Shown here piece after piece: positions 14,981-22,704 of a stretch of DNA of 27,967 nt. Position 1 is the first letter of the stretch. Each line of letters starts with the position of its first letter. A model generated the notes under the pieces. The model saw only the letters and a list, made by a program, of their open reading frames with translations, was not told the origin of the DNA and did not search any database. Source of the DNA: Scybalocola_A sp900557175 (GTDB lineage: Bacteria > Bacillota > Clostridia > Lachnospirales > Lachnospiraceae); the NCBI GenBank assembly GCA_937890745.1, contig CALADH010000002.1, positions 1-27,967 of the forward strand. The letters are read 5' to 3'. The position numbers and the translations under genes are program-made.

Positions 14981-15005
14981 GCCAGACCTTCCTCTCTATA
15001 ATAGA

Positions 15006-15296
15006 TTAGGCATCCTGTCTAACGCACAAATATCTGATTACATTATCCATGATACGAACACGGCTTTCCACTTCGTTTGGACAATTTGAATCTTCTGATT
15101 CGAAAGTAATGAAGTAGTAGTAAGCTTCTTTCATCTTCTGGATTTCATAAGCTAATCTTTTCTTACCCCAGTCATCAACGTTTGTTACTGTACCGCCAAA
15201 ACGTACAATCTGCTCTTTAACTTTCTCGATTGTTGCTGTCTTAACTTCTTCCTCAACTTTACCGTTGACTACAACTGTTAATTCGTACTTATGCAT
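15006..15296 (-). CDS. rpsF: Ribosomal protein bS6
   Basis: A 96-residue protein with the bS6 pattern MHKYELTVVVNGKVEEEV, then WGKKRLAYEIQKMKEAYYYFITFE and a conserved RIMDNVIRYLCVR end. It binds bS18 and 16S rRNA in the small-subunit platform. It is the first gene of the operon, with AAAGGAGGTG before its ATG and a strong promoter about 80 nt upstream. Confidence 0.98.
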   Translation of the reverse strand: MHKYELTVVVNGKVEEEVKTATIEKVKEQIVRFGGTVTNVDDWGKKRLAYEIQKMKEAYYYFITFESEDSNCPNEVESRVRIMDNVIRYLCVRQDA

Positions 15297-15372
15297 ATCT
15301 CTGCACCTCCTTTTGGTCTCTGGCCCTTTGTCCTATGCAAAGAGCAAGGATGTCGTGTTTCCACAATTACAG

Positions 15373-15401
15373 AGCATACCATATTTTATTTGAAAAAGCA
15401 A
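15373..15401 (-). promoter_or_regulatory. Promoter of rpsF-ssb-rpsR
   Basis: On the minus strand TTGCTT (15396-15401), 17-nt spacer, TATGCT (15373-15378), giving a leader of about 70 nt. That leader can fold (CTTTG/CAAAG) and is where bS6-bS18 autoregulation would act, but I could not find the CCG-bulge motif with confidence. Confidence 0.6.
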
Positions 15402-15439
15402 GTATTTTCAGGGATTTTCTAAAAAGATTTCTTACAGAC

Positions 15440-15463
15440 CGGCGGCAGGCTGTCCCGCCGCCG
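15440..15463 (-). terminator. GC-rich hairpin after the DUF951 gene
   Basis: CGGCGGCGGG-ACAG-CCTGCCGCCG on the minus strand: a 10-bp stem with one G-T pair, about 30 nt after the stop. The T-run (CTTTTT) comes some 15 nt after the stem rather than directly, so termination may be imperfect. Confidence 0.5.
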
Positions 15464-15493
15464 ATATCAGATATGATGCGTTAAAATAATAAA

Positions 15494-15685
15494 TTACAAT
15501 GTCTCTGTGTTTCTTGTGATACCTCTTATATTCTTCTCCGCCTGCGGTCTCGGTATCATAATCTGATGACCGCAGCCTGTACACTTCAGCCGGAAATCGG
15601 CACCAATGCGCAGCACTTCCCACTCAAAACTGCCGCACGGATGCTTCTTCTTCATCTTAATAATATCGCCGACTCTGATATCCAT
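15494..15685 (-). CDS. DUF951 domain-containing protein
   Basis: A 63-residue protein starting MDIRVGDIIKMKKKHPCGS and continuing FEWEVLRIGADFRLKCTGCGHQIMIPR, the full DUF951 pattern. The Cys in HPCGS plus the CTGC pair suggest a small zinc-binding, SH3-like fold. The family is conserved in Firmicutes, often close to rpsF or ychF, with no known function. The start at 15685 follows GGAGG by 5 nt; the frame stays open upstream but has no second ribosome binding site. It is transcribed alone with a leader of about 115 nt containing two small hairpins. Confidence 0.9.
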   Translation of the reverse strand: MDIRVGDIIKMKKKHPCGSFEWEVLRIGADFRLKCTGCGHQIMIPRPQAEKNIRGITRNTETL

Positions 15686-15806
15686 GATTACCTCCGTAAC
15701 TGTCCTGCCGTCAAAAGCCATAGCTTTTGATATGGGGCGCAAAGACCTTCTTCCGGGCTCACGCCCTAAGCAGCGCCGCATTCTCTAAAAATCTCTGCAT
15801 ACTTTC

Positions 15807-15834
15807 ATTATATTGGAAAAAAAGCTTTTTTCAA
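15807..15834 (-). promoter_or_regulatory. Promoter of the DUF951 gene
   Basis: On the minus strand TTGAAA (15829-15834), 16-nt spacer, TATAAT (15807-15812). The resulting leader contains GGGC-GTGA-GCCC (15756-15767) and AAAAGC-TATG-GCTTTT (15715-15730) hairpins. Confidence 0.6.
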
Positions 15835-15924
15835 GGGGGTATTCGTCTAAAATACCCACAACTTTGCGACACTTTTCGACAAAACCTAAAGCCCTTATAA
15901 TAACTACTGTTCTAAAATTTTCAT

Positions 15925-16737
15925 TCACACTGGTTCAAGATAATTTTCTCTGAGCCTTTGAAGCTTTATGGCATCAAGCCCCATTTCTTTTTCAAGAAAT
16001 GCCATTCTGCTGCCCCACTGTGCATCAATGGTTTCAAAAACAGATTTTATGTAGGAAGCATCAACCATAAACATTGTCCTTAAATGAGCTCTGTGCTCCG
16101 GATTGCCTTCACCTTTTAAAATGCCGGAAATCATCCGCTCAATATCCTCCGACACAAATTCATTGACCCTCATGTAATCTTCAATAATCACATTCTCAGG
16201 CACGCCGAGTGCTGTCAAAAGCAGCGCTGTGCCAACACCCACTCTGTCCTTGCCGGCACTGCAGTGCCACAGGACAGCGCCCGACGTATTTTCAAGAAGA
16301 ATCTCAAAAAATTTCTTATACTGTCCCCGTGAATATTCATCACTGACAACCTTTCGATAAATACATGCCATATAGGTTTTTGAATCAAAATCACCCGAAG
16401 CCACAAGCGCCGCCATCTGCGCCATACCATCCGGCATGCCTTCCTCCTGTCGGGTAATTCCAAGCGTTTCTTCACGTACAATCGGATTGACAATATATTC
16501 AACCCCCAAAATTTCAGGATCCGGATTTTGCGCTCTCTCTGCTGCTGTTCTGAAATCAACAATTTTGCAAAGTCCGTATTTCTGAACAAGCACCTGAATA
16601 TCCGACGCTGACGCATTGGAAAGCTCTCCGCTTCGTATAAGACGCCCCGGCTTAATCCGTCTGCCGTCTGCTGTCTTAAAACCGCCCAAATCTCTCGTAT
16701 TCTTCAGCCGCTCTAATGAAATTCTCTGAATGTCCAT
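15925..16737 (-). CDS. Tyrosine-protein phosphatase (Y_phosphatase3 type)
   Basis: About 270 residues. The P-loop is HCSAGKDRVG (CX5R with the acid/phosphate-loop Lys-Asp), the signature of the bacterial atypical dual-specificity / tyrosine phosphatases related to LipA and IphP. The N-terminus RISLERLKNTRDLGGFKTADGR and RSGELSNAS are also characteristic. Its natural substrate may be a phosphoprotein or a phosphoinositide-like lipid. The start at 16737 (MDIQRI) is supported by GAGG upstream; a GTG at 16752 is an alternative. It is the last gene after uracil permease and the DUF2284 protein, with a 34-nt gap. Confidence 0.9.
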   Translation of the reverse strand: MDIQRISLERLKNTRDLGGFKTADGRRIKPGRLIRSGELSNASASDIQVLVQKYGLCKIVDFRTAAERAQNPDPEILGVEYIVNPIVREETLGITRQEEGMPDGMAQMAALVASGDFDSKTYMACIYRKVVSDEYSRGQYKKFFEILLENTSGAVLWHCSAGKDRVGVGTALLLTALGVPENVIIEDYMRVNEFVSEDIERMISGILKGEGNPEHRAHLRTMFMVDASYIKSVFETIDAQWGSRMAFLEKEMGLDAIKLQRLRENYLEPV

Positions 16738-16771
16738 AAAAATATGCCTCACTTTCTTGTGCTATCTTCCA

Positions 16772-17311
16772 TCATCCAAACAACCACACACTAAAATATG
16801 CCACTTTGCCATCCTCACACCAGTAAGGAATGTGGCAATGCTCTGCCATTGCCGACACATTGACACAGTAAGCCGACAAACAGGAGGTTCTTGCCTCCGG
16901 ATGAGGGCAGGGCAATCCCGATATTTTAAAGCAGTCCGCACAGCCGGTGCACGGGCCTGCAAGCATCGTCAGGCCGCGCATACCGCCATCCTCCAATGTT
17001 TTTATGAAATTCTTTGACATTTGATTATGAATATGCTTTGTGCGCTTTATCTGCTCATGATCATGATAATCTGTCACGGTATACATTGACTGTAAAACAA
17101 GTGCATACCGGTACACACCCACTTTTTCCTTCATCTGTCCGGGCGTTCCGCAATCCGGCGGACAGCCATAATTTTTCCCATAGTTGCCGCACAAATTTTC
17201 TTCACAATAGCGTCGCAGCGACGAATCAAAAACCATATCCTTTGTTTCCATCACGGCCGCATAGTCAAAGCCGGCCTCAAGTGCCCCATGAATATATAGA
17301 TTTTTATTCAT
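16772..17311 (-). CDS. DUF2284 cysteine-rich protein
   Basis: About 179 residues. It contains many Cys residues in ordered groups: CEENLCGNYGKNYGCPPDCG near the N-terminus and AGPCTGCADC followed by GLPCPHPE and TSCLSAYCVNV later. This matches the DUF2284 (predicted metal-binding) family, which probably carries one or more Fe-S clusters or a zinc site. The enzyme role is unknown. I prefer the ATG at 17311 (MNKNLYIHG), which has AGGAG and GGGGG upstream; a GTG at 17338 overlapping the permease stop lacks a ribosome binding site. It lies 19 nt after uracil permease. Confidence 0.82.
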   Translation of the reverse strand: MNKNLYIHGALEAGFDYAAVMETKDMVFDSSLRRYCEENLCGNYGKNYGCPPDCGTPGQMKEKVGVYRYALVLQSMYTVTDYHDHEQIKRTKHIHNQMSKNFIKTLEDGGMRGLTMLAGPCTGCADCFKISGLPCPHPEARTSCLSAYCVNVSAMAEHCHIPYWCEDGKVAYFSVWLFG

Positions 17312-17330
17312 TGAGTCCCCCACTCCTTTG

Positions 17331-18590
17331 TCATTCACTATCTCTGTCGTTTGTCAGTTTAAATTTATCTAAAACATAAAAAACAAGACTTAAAATCATT
17401 CCGACGATGCAGGCAAGTACCATACCGGTAAGCTCCACATTGCCGATTTTGACAGCCACACCTGAAAGACCTGTAATAAAAATAATAGATGTCAGTGTCA
17501 AATTTCTTGATTTGCCATAATCTACTTTAGAATCTACAAGTATTCTGAGCCCTGACGTACCAATCATGCCGTACAGCAGGAATGAAATACCGCCAATTAC
17601 CGGATTCGGAATCGTACTTATAAGCGCCGACAATTTTCCGAGCACTGAACAAAGAATGGACAGCACTGCCGCACCGCCGATCACCTGTACACTGTAAACC
17701 TTTGTCACTGCCATAACACCGATGTTCTCTCCATATGTCGTTGTAGGCACCGAACCGAAAAGCCCGGAAACTGTTGTCGAAAAGAAATCACCGAATAAAG
17801 AGCGGTGCAAGCCCGGATTTTTCAGTAAATCGCGGCCGACAATCTTGCTCGTCACGACCTGATGGCCAATATGCTCGCTTGTCACAAGAAGAATTGCCGG
17901 AAGTATTGTCAAAATAGCTTCTACATTAAATTTCGGAAGCTGAAAGTTCGGAAGTGCCACAAAAGATGCTTCACTGACTGCAGAAAAATCCAAAATACCA
18001 CAGCATGCCGCCGCAATATAACCTGCAATAATCGCAATTAAAATCGGAATAACCGATAAGAACTTTCTAAAAAGAATCTGCCCGAACACGGCAACACCGA
18101 GTGTCACCATAAATACAACAATATTTTTAGGATCTATTGTTTCATCTAAAAGTCCGCCATTTTTTGCGGCATTTCCTGCCAGCTCAAGACCGATTAAAGC
18201 GACAACAGGCCCCATTGCTGCCGGCGGAAGCACAATATCAATCCATTTTGTACCAAATTTTTTAATAATCAGCGCCACAAGCATACCGCATATACCAATG
18301 GCAACAAAGCCGCCCAAAGCATATTCATAACCGAACTTCTCTATAACAATTCCCGCCGGTGCCAGAAAGGCAAAGCTGGAACCGAGATACGCCGGCGCTT
18401 TTCCCTTTGTAATTAAAATAAACAGCAGTGTCCCGACACCATTCATAAATAAAACGATGGCCGGATTAATGTTAAATAAAAACGGTACCAAAACCGACGC
18501 GCCGAACATGGCAAACATATGCTGAATACTTAATGGTATCAGCAGCCCTACAGGCACTTTTTCTTCAACCTGAATGATTTTTCTTTCCAT
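17331..18590 (-). CDS. uraA: Uracil permease (NCS2 family)
   Basis: About 419 residues, 12-14 membrane segments. The opening VPVGLLIPLSIQHMFAMFGASVLVPFLF is characteristic of uracil permeases, as are the AFLAPAG region, GPVVALIGLELAGNAA (the NCS2 signature with the substrate-binding Glu) and PTTTYGENIGVMAVTKVYS, with its second key Glu. It imports uracil with protons. The start at 18590 (MERKI) has GGAGG 5 nt upstream, which favours it over an ATG four codons earlier. I saw no clear PyrR-type attenuator upstream; a repeat-like element fills the space instead. DUF2284 and phosphatase genes follow. Confidence 0.93.
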   Translation of the reverse strand: MERKIIQVEEKVPVGLLIPLSIQHMFAMFGASVLVPFLFNINPAIVLFMNGVGTLLFILITKGKAPAYLGSSFAFLAPAGIVIEKFGYEYALGGFVAIGICGMLVALIIKKFGTKWIDIVLPPAAMGPVVALIGLELAGNAAKNGGLLDETIDPKNIVVFMVTLGVAVFGQILFRKFLSVIPILIAIIAGYIAAACCGILDFSAVSEASFVALPNFQLPKFNVEAILTILPAILLVTSEHIGHQVVTSKIVGRDLLKNPGLHRSLFGDFFSTTVSGLFGSVPTTTYGENIGVMAVTKVYSVQVIGGAAVLSILCSVLGKLSALISTIPNPVIGGISFLLYGMIGTSGLRILVDSKVDYGKSRNLTLTSIIFITGLSGVAVKIGNVELTGMVLACIVGMILSLVFYVLDKFKLTNDRDSE

Positions 18591-18619
18591 TTCTTCCTCC
18601 ATAATAAATAATCAGACCA

Positions 18620-18756
18620 AAGCGGACAAGTCCGCTTCGAACTCCCTAAACTCCTCAATCCTTGAGGGACTTGCTCCGCTTTGCGCGTCAGATGCAGACT
18701 GCCATAGGCAGTCATATTCCATATGCATCTGGCCGCATCCCTCGCGGAGCTTTTTT
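18620..18756. repeat. Multi-stem extragenic element (REP-like)
   Basis: A dense set of inverted repeats: AAGCGGAC-AA-GTCCGCTT (18620-18637), CCTCAA-TCC-TTGAGG (18653-18667), and a closing stem GCTCCGC (18673-18679) with GCGGAGC (18744-18750). The closing stem encloses CAGATGCA (18689-18696) with TGCATCTG (18724-18731), which in turn encloses GACTGCC-ATA-GGCAGTC (18697-18713). On the plus strand the closing stem is followed by TTTTTT, terminator-like. It has no ORF and looks like a dispersed extragenic repeat of Lachnospiraceae or a structured RNA; a search would decide. Confidence 0.6.
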
Positions 18757-18785
18757 ATGACATGGGAAGCAATTTCCTATGTCAT
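18757..18785. other. 12-bp hairpin next to the gntR terminator
   Basis: ATGACATGGGAA pairs with TTCCTATGTCAT around a GCAAT loop, one G-T pair. It has TTTTTT on its left and AAAAAA on its right, so T-runs flank it for transcription in either direction. A weaker relative lies at 14152-14176. Confidence 0.55.
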
Positions 18786-18825
18786 AAAAAACCGCGCTGC
18801 CACCTTAAGTGACGCGCGGCTTTTT
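18786..18825. terminator. Bidirectional terminator after the gntR gene
   Basis: CCGCGC (18792-18797) pairs with GCGCGG (18814-18819), with an inner CAC/GTG. AAAAAA precedes and TTTTT follows, so it can stop transcription on both strands; it ends the minus-strand gntR transcript. Confidence 0.8.
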
Positions 18826-18880
18826 ATGTATTTTATCATATAATATAAAGAAGGTCAAAAGTATTTGCTTCATTATATGA

Positions 18881-19621
18881 CTACTTTTTAATAACATTCA
18901 TTCTAGGGCTTATATACTTAAATTTATCGCCCCTAACTAATGACTTTGTTCTATGAAGAGGATTATCGAATTGGTCATAAACAATTTCACGTATAAGCAG
19001 CAGCGATGTTCCCGTTTTAATATCCAGCATCGACGCCTCATATCGATTACATTCACTTATCTCTATTTCCATCACGGAATTTCCTGTAACAAGCCCATAT
19101 TTATCTCTCAATATCTGATAAAGAGACGTGTCATCCAAATTTTCTACAAGTATATTTTTCAGATGCCCGGGAAAATAAAGGTTTTCCAACATTACAGGGA
19201 TGTTATCCGCCATACGCAACCTTTCAACATGAATAATCGGTTCTCCCGGTTCAAGCTTTAATTCTCGGATGTCTCTGTCAGTTGCCTCCTCAAGAACAAA
19301 TTTTAGAGTTCTGCCTCCGGGCATCTTCCCATTTCGTTTACATAAGTTTGTAAAACTATTCGGGCTTGACAAATCTTCTTCCATCTTTTGTTCCTGAACA
19401 AATGTACCTTTACCTTGCTTTTTTGCAAGTACACCTTCATCCACAAGCTGAGCCAACGCTTTGCGCACTGTCATACGGCTTATCTGATACATTTCGCTCA
19501 TTTCCAATTCAGTAGGGATTTTTTGATTTGGTTTGAGCTCTCCTTCTGCAATTTCCTTTAAAATCAAGTCCTTGAGCTGCTTATATAGCGGCACAATACT
19601 CGTTGTATCCAACATTTGCAT
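18881..19621 (-). CDS. GntR/HutC-family regulator with UTRA domain (FrlR-like)
   Basis: About 246 residues. The N-terminal winged helix shows PLYKQLKDLIL, IPTELEMSEMYQISRMTVRKALAQLVDEG and KKQGKGTFV, the HutC-type GntR signature. The rest is a UTRA ligand-binding domain (EPIIHVERLRMADNIPVMLENLYFP, ending PLHRTKSLVRGDKFKYI). UTRA domains sense small sugars or phosphorylated sugars, which fits the Amadori-product locus that follows on its upstream side. B. subtilis FrlR is the same kind of regulator for the frl operon. The start could be 19621 or 19615. It has its own promoter, with an inverted repeat flanking the -10, so it probably controls itself. Confidence 0.9.
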   Translation of the reverse strand: MQMLDTTSIVPLYKQLKDLILKEIAEGELKPNQKIPTELEMSEMYQISRMTVRKALAQLVDEGVLAKKQGKGTFVQEQKMEEDLSSPNSFTNLCKRNGKMPGGRTLKFVLEEATDRDIRELKLEPGEPIIHVERLRMADNIPVMLENLYFPGHLKNILVENLDDTSLYQILRDKYGLVTGNSVMEIEISECNRYEASMLDIKTGTSLLLIREIVYDQFDNPLHRTKSLVRGDKFKYISPRMNVIKK

Positions 19622-19653
19622 ACCTTTTTCTCTCCAACTCCGCATATCGCATT

Positions 19654-19693
19654 TATATGTATAAATTATAGTACATATATATACAAATAGCAA
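19654..19693 (-). promoter_or_regulatory. Promoter and inverted repeat of the gntR/UTRA gene
   Basis: On the minus strand TTGCTA (19688-19693), 17-nt spacer, TATAAT (19665-19670). TATATGTA (19654-19661) and TACATATA (19672-19679) form an 8-bp inverted repeat around the -10 box, a plausible autoregulatory operator. Confidence 0.55.
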
Positions 19694-19739
19694 TATATTA
19701 GCGACTGTTACAGGAAATTTTTCCCTATAAACTATTTAT

Positions 19740-20720
19740 TTAGTATTCTACATGCCACATATATCTCCTGACATCCACGGAATGGCATCTCGCATCTGCA
19801 AGCTTATGACTGTAAATACTTAAAACACCTGTAAATACCAAAGGGCTCAAATATTCGCATACATTTGCCCCAAGAACATCAACACCAAATTCTTTTGCAT
19901 CAAGTACAGTAACCTTCTTTCCGTATTTTTTAAGGAATCTCACTGCACGTTCATCCATTATCCGTTCACGTCCGGTACCTACGAGCACAAGGAAAGGTAC
20001 TTCTTTATCAACAACCTCAAATGGTCCATGGAAAAATTCTCCGCAGTGTATAGGATTTGAATGAATCCACTGACATTCCATAAGGATACAGGTTGTTGTT
20101 GTATAGGCTACATTATAATTTGCCCCGCTGGCCATCACATGAATAACCGGTTCATTCTTATGAGTTTTTGCAAATTCAAGTGCCCCCGGCAACGCATAAT
20201 TTCTTGCCTTTCCAATCACATCGTCGATAATTGTAAAACCATTTTGTATTTCTTCATAATGGTCATAACCTTCAATTTGCTGTACAAGTTCAATTGCAAA
20301 TTGAAGTGCAATTGCCATAGAACCTGTAGAATAATGGTATTTAGGCTCATCTCCATAGTAAAACACATAATCACCCTGCTCGCCAAGTGGTGATTGCTCT
20401 TTCCCAGTTAGTGTTACAGACACTGCACCGACAGATTTTGCAAGCTTTGCAGCCTCCACAGCCTCCGATGTTGAACCACTAAAAGATAATGTTACAACGA
20501 TTGAATTTTCATCCAACGCTTTTGGTGTACATAACACAAATTCTTTTGCAGTATAAACCCAGCTTTTAATTTTTTTAGATTCGCAGCTTATAAAAAAATT
20601 GGCCGGTGTAAGTCCTGCTTTTGAGCCACCGCAGGCTGCAAAATAAACCTTATCAATGCCGCCCGTTTCTTTTCTTGAATCAATAATTTCCTGTACAACC
20701 TTCTTATAATCTATCTTCAT
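19740..20720 (-). CDS. frlB: SIS-domain deglycase, fructoselysine-6-phosphate deglycase-like (FrlB)
   Basis: A 326-residue protein with two SIS domains. The first has CGGSKAGLTPANFF and LSFSGSTSEAVEAAKLAKSVGA (phosphosugar-binding Ser-rich loops). The second ends with the motif CGEFFHGPFEVV and VRRYMWHVEY, close to the end of E. coli FrlB (RRYYGGLVEY). In the related deglycase FraB a Glu and a His 16 residues apart are catalytic. Here the Glu in LMECQWIH and the His of FFHGP are exactly 16 apart. The enzyme should split a 6-phosphofructosyl amino acid into glucose 6-phosphate and the amino acid. It lies 14 nt after the second deglycase gene. Confidence 0.8.
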   Translation of the reverse strand: MKIDYKKVVQEIIDSRKETGGIDKVYFAACGGSKAGLTPANFFISCESKKIKSWVYTAKEFVLCTPKALDENSIVVTLSFSGSTSEAVEAAKLAKSVGAVSVTLTGKEQSPLGEQGDYVFYYGDEPKYHYSTGSMAIALQFAIELVQQIEGYDHYEEIQNGFTIIDDVIGKARNYALPGALEFAKTHKNEPVIHVMASGANYNVAYTTTTCILMECQWIHSNPIHCGEFFHGPFEVVDKEVPFLVLVGTGRERIMDERAVRFLKKYGKKVTVLDAKEFGVDVLGANVCEYLSPLVFTGVLSIYSHKLADARCHSVDVRRYMWHVEY

Positions 20721-20734
20721 TTCAAATACCTCTC

Positions 20735-21727
20735 TTAATAATCCAATTTACGATAATAGCGTCTTATTTCCATCGGATGCTTTCTGGCTTCCTCTAACTG
20801 TACATTTAATCTTGCATAGACCGAAGCAATAACCATCGGACTCAAGATACCTCTGAACTTATCTGCGATCCCTTCAAGCGCGTAGTCTTTTGTATCAAAT
20901 ACTGTGATATTCCCACATATTCTCGGAAGAAAGTTTAAGACTCTGTCTGTTTGTACTCGAGCATCATCCTCACCGGCAAATACAAGCACATTTGTATCTC
21001 TCTCGATAACTTCTAATGTGCCATGAAAAAAATCAGCAGCTGAAATAAATTTTGTTCTCATCCACAGCATTTCTTCCATATAGCACATAGCATAGCTGTA
21101 AGCCGCCCCCTGTAAATTTCCTCCTCCGATCACATAATGCATATTATCATCACAATGCACAGATGCAAATGTTTCTGCCTTTGCATCTGCTTTTCTTTGA
21201 ACATCGACAAGCGCATCAGGCAAATTTTCAAGCTGACTGCAAAATTCATCATAATCGGGAAATTCCCCCGCATTTTTCATAAGCCGCAAAACAAACAAAA
21301 GCATCTTAAAATAGGAATCCCCAGGCGCACTAAAAAGGATATCTGATTTCAAAGCCAGCGGTACATTTTTTTCGTCTATAAATCCAATAACCTTTGCACC
21401 TCTCTCATGCACATAATCAACTGCTGCAACAACCTCTGGCGTATTCCCTGTCACAGATGTTATAAGCACAAGCGACCGTTCTGTTAATTCTGAATGGCCC
21501 AGCGCTGGTAAATCCGCTGCATTTTCCAAATAAACTTTTATCTTGGAATGGCCTCTCATATATGCCTCAATTTCCATCCCTGAAGCATATGTACCGCCGA
21601 TGCCGACTAAAAACAAATTGTCATATCCATCGGAACAAAGCTTATCAACAGCTGCATCAATTTCCGGCTTTAATGCTAAAACAGCCTCACTCTTAGCTTT
21701 GATTGTTTTTTCGCAAAACTTTAACAT
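20735..21727 (-). CDS. Second SIS-domain deglycase of the Amadori locus
   Basis: A 330-residue paralogue of the neighbouring FrlB-like protein but clearly divergent. It has SIS loops VGIGGTYASGMEIEAYM and ITSVTGNTPEVVAAVDYV, and the C-terminus MEIRRYYRKLDY. The second-domain motif reads ISAADFFHGTLEVI instead of xxGEFxHGPLEVV. The FraB-type catalytic pair is kept: the second Glu of YMEEMLW and the His of FFHGT are 16 residues apart. Two deglycases in one locus recall gfrE/gfrF, which act on fructoselysine 6-phosphate and glucoselysine 6-phosphate, so this copy may take a different adduct. AGGAG precedes the ATG and it has its own promoter. Confidence 0.75.
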   Translation of the reverse strand: MLKFCEKTIKAKSEAVLALKPEIDAAVDKLCSDGYDNLFLVGIGGTYASGMEIEAYMRGHSKIKVYLENAADLPALGHSELTERSLVLITSVTGNTPEVVAAVDYVHERGAKVIGFIDEKNVPLALKSDILFSAPGDSYFKMLLFVLRLMKNAGEFPDYDEFCSQLENLPDALVDVQRKADAKAETFASVHCDDNMHYVIGGGNLQGAAYSYAMCYMEEMLWMRTKFISAADFFHGTLEVIERDTNVLVFAGEDDARVQTDRVLNFLPRICGNITVFDTKDYALEGIADKFRGILSPMVIASVYARLNVQLEEARKHPMEIRRYYRKLDY

Positions 21728-21759
21728 TGACTACACTCCTTTTTATATATTGTATACTG

Positions 21760-21802
21760 TTGTATATAATCGTATGCTAACATTATGTATTGTATTTGTC
21801 AA
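21760..21802 (-). promoter_or_regulatory. Internal promoter of the deglycase genes with operator-like motif
   Basis: On the minus strand TTGACA (21797-21802), 17-nt spacer, TAGCAT (21774-21779). The plus-strand motif TTGTATATAATCGTATGCT (21760-21778) overlaps the -10 and matches the motif at the binding-protein promoter (25868-25886) at 15 of 19 positions. It is the likely binding site of the GntR/UTRA regulator. Confidence 0.6.
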
Positions 21803-21808
21803 TATTTT

Positions 21809-22681
21809 TTACATTATTATTTTAAGGCCACTTCCAAAAGAACCCTCTACAAGACAATTTTTAGCCGAATATTCTGACGCAGCCACCATTGCCGGTATCG
21901 CTATTTCTTTTGTAATTAAAGTATTCTTTTTCCATCCGCGTTTTAACATTCCCGAAAGAAGTGCCGCACAAAAAGAATCTCCTGCCCCCATCGTATCTAC
22001 AGGTGTAATTAATTCAGCCTTTCCTTCAAAAACCTCTCCGCTTTCTGCAAAGAGCTTTTGTCCTCGCGGTCCCATTGTCATTAAAACATTTTTACATCCA
22101 TAAAACATGACTTTTCTTGCAAACACCTCAATCTCCTCATTTGTCACCATATGTTCACAGGAAAAAAGTGCCAAATCCATCACCGGACAAAGCTTTCTCA
22201 AATATTCATCAGTTCTATACCGTTCTTCAGAGGAAAAATCAAATGTCAGCAGTGCCTTCGTTTCTGTCAGCTTTAAAAATTCATCTTCGATATGTGCATA
22301 GCAAGAACCATGAATTAAATCATAAGTACTCATATACTCAATATCCTGCGGCTTCAGCACAGGGGGATAAAGCGTGCCCACACCATGTTCACTGCCAAAA
22401 TATTTACCGTCAAATACCCTGTTTCCGTCCACAATATTTACTGCTGCTTTGCCTGAAGTGCCTTCGACTATGCGGCATCTTGAAATATCTATATTCTTTT
22501 CTTTGGCGCACTTCATAATGTGCTTCCCGATATCATCAGTACCTACAGTCCCCAAAAATCCTGAATCCATCCCATTCTCACTTGCAAAAACAGCCACATT
22601 TAATGCATTTCCGCCGGGATACGCCGTATGCTTATGGATATAATAATCAACGCAGCAGTCTCCAAATCCTAAAACTCTCAT
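21809..22681 (-). CDS. frlD: PfkB-family fructosamine kinase (fructoselysine 6-kinase-like)
   Basis: A 290-residue ribokinase-fold enzyme. The N-terminal FGDCCVDYYIHKHTAYPGGN and ALNVAVFASENG closely follow E. coli FrlD (IGDNCVDIY...SGGNAVNVAVY). VGTDDIGKHI, the segment around NRVFDGKYF and FDFSSEER also parallel FrlD. The PfkB signature at the C-terminus is DTMGAGDSFCAALLSG, with the catalytic Asp in GAGD. It should use ATP to phosphorylate O6 of an imported fructosyl (or related) amino acid, making the deglycase substrate. It lies 23 nt after the second permease gene and before the internal promoter of the deglycases. Confidence 0.85.
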   Translation of the reverse strand: MRVLGFGDCCVDYYIHKHTAYPGGNALNVAVFASENGMDSGFLGTVGTDDIGKHIMKCAKEKNIDISRCRIVEGTSGKAAVNIVDGNRVFDGKYFGSEHGVGTLYPPVLKPQDIEYMSTYDLIHGSCYAHIEDEFLKLTETKALLTFDFSSEERYRTDEYLRKLCPVMDLALFSCEHMVTNEEIEVFARKVMFYGCKNVLMTMGPRGQKLFAESGEVFEGKAELITPVDTMGAGDSFCAALLSGMLKRGWKKNTLITKEIAIPAMVAASEYSAKNCLVEGSFGSGLKIIM

Positions 22682-22704
22682 ACTTTCTTCCTCTCAATCT
22701 TAAA

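Noticed and set aside
15297..15372. bS6-bS18 autoregulatory leader RNA
   Set aside because: A stem exists (CTTTG/CAAAG) but I could not place the conserved CCG-containing bulge, so I did not call it as a feature.
18591..18760. PyrR-type attenuator ahead of uracil permease
   Set aside because: Hairpins are abundant, but the PyrR-binding consensus loop and the anti-terminator/terminator alternation are not visible.
21543..22103. 186-codon plus-strand open frame
   Set aside because: It crosses the start of the second deglycase, its promoter and the kinase 3' end on the opposite strand; no recognisable product.
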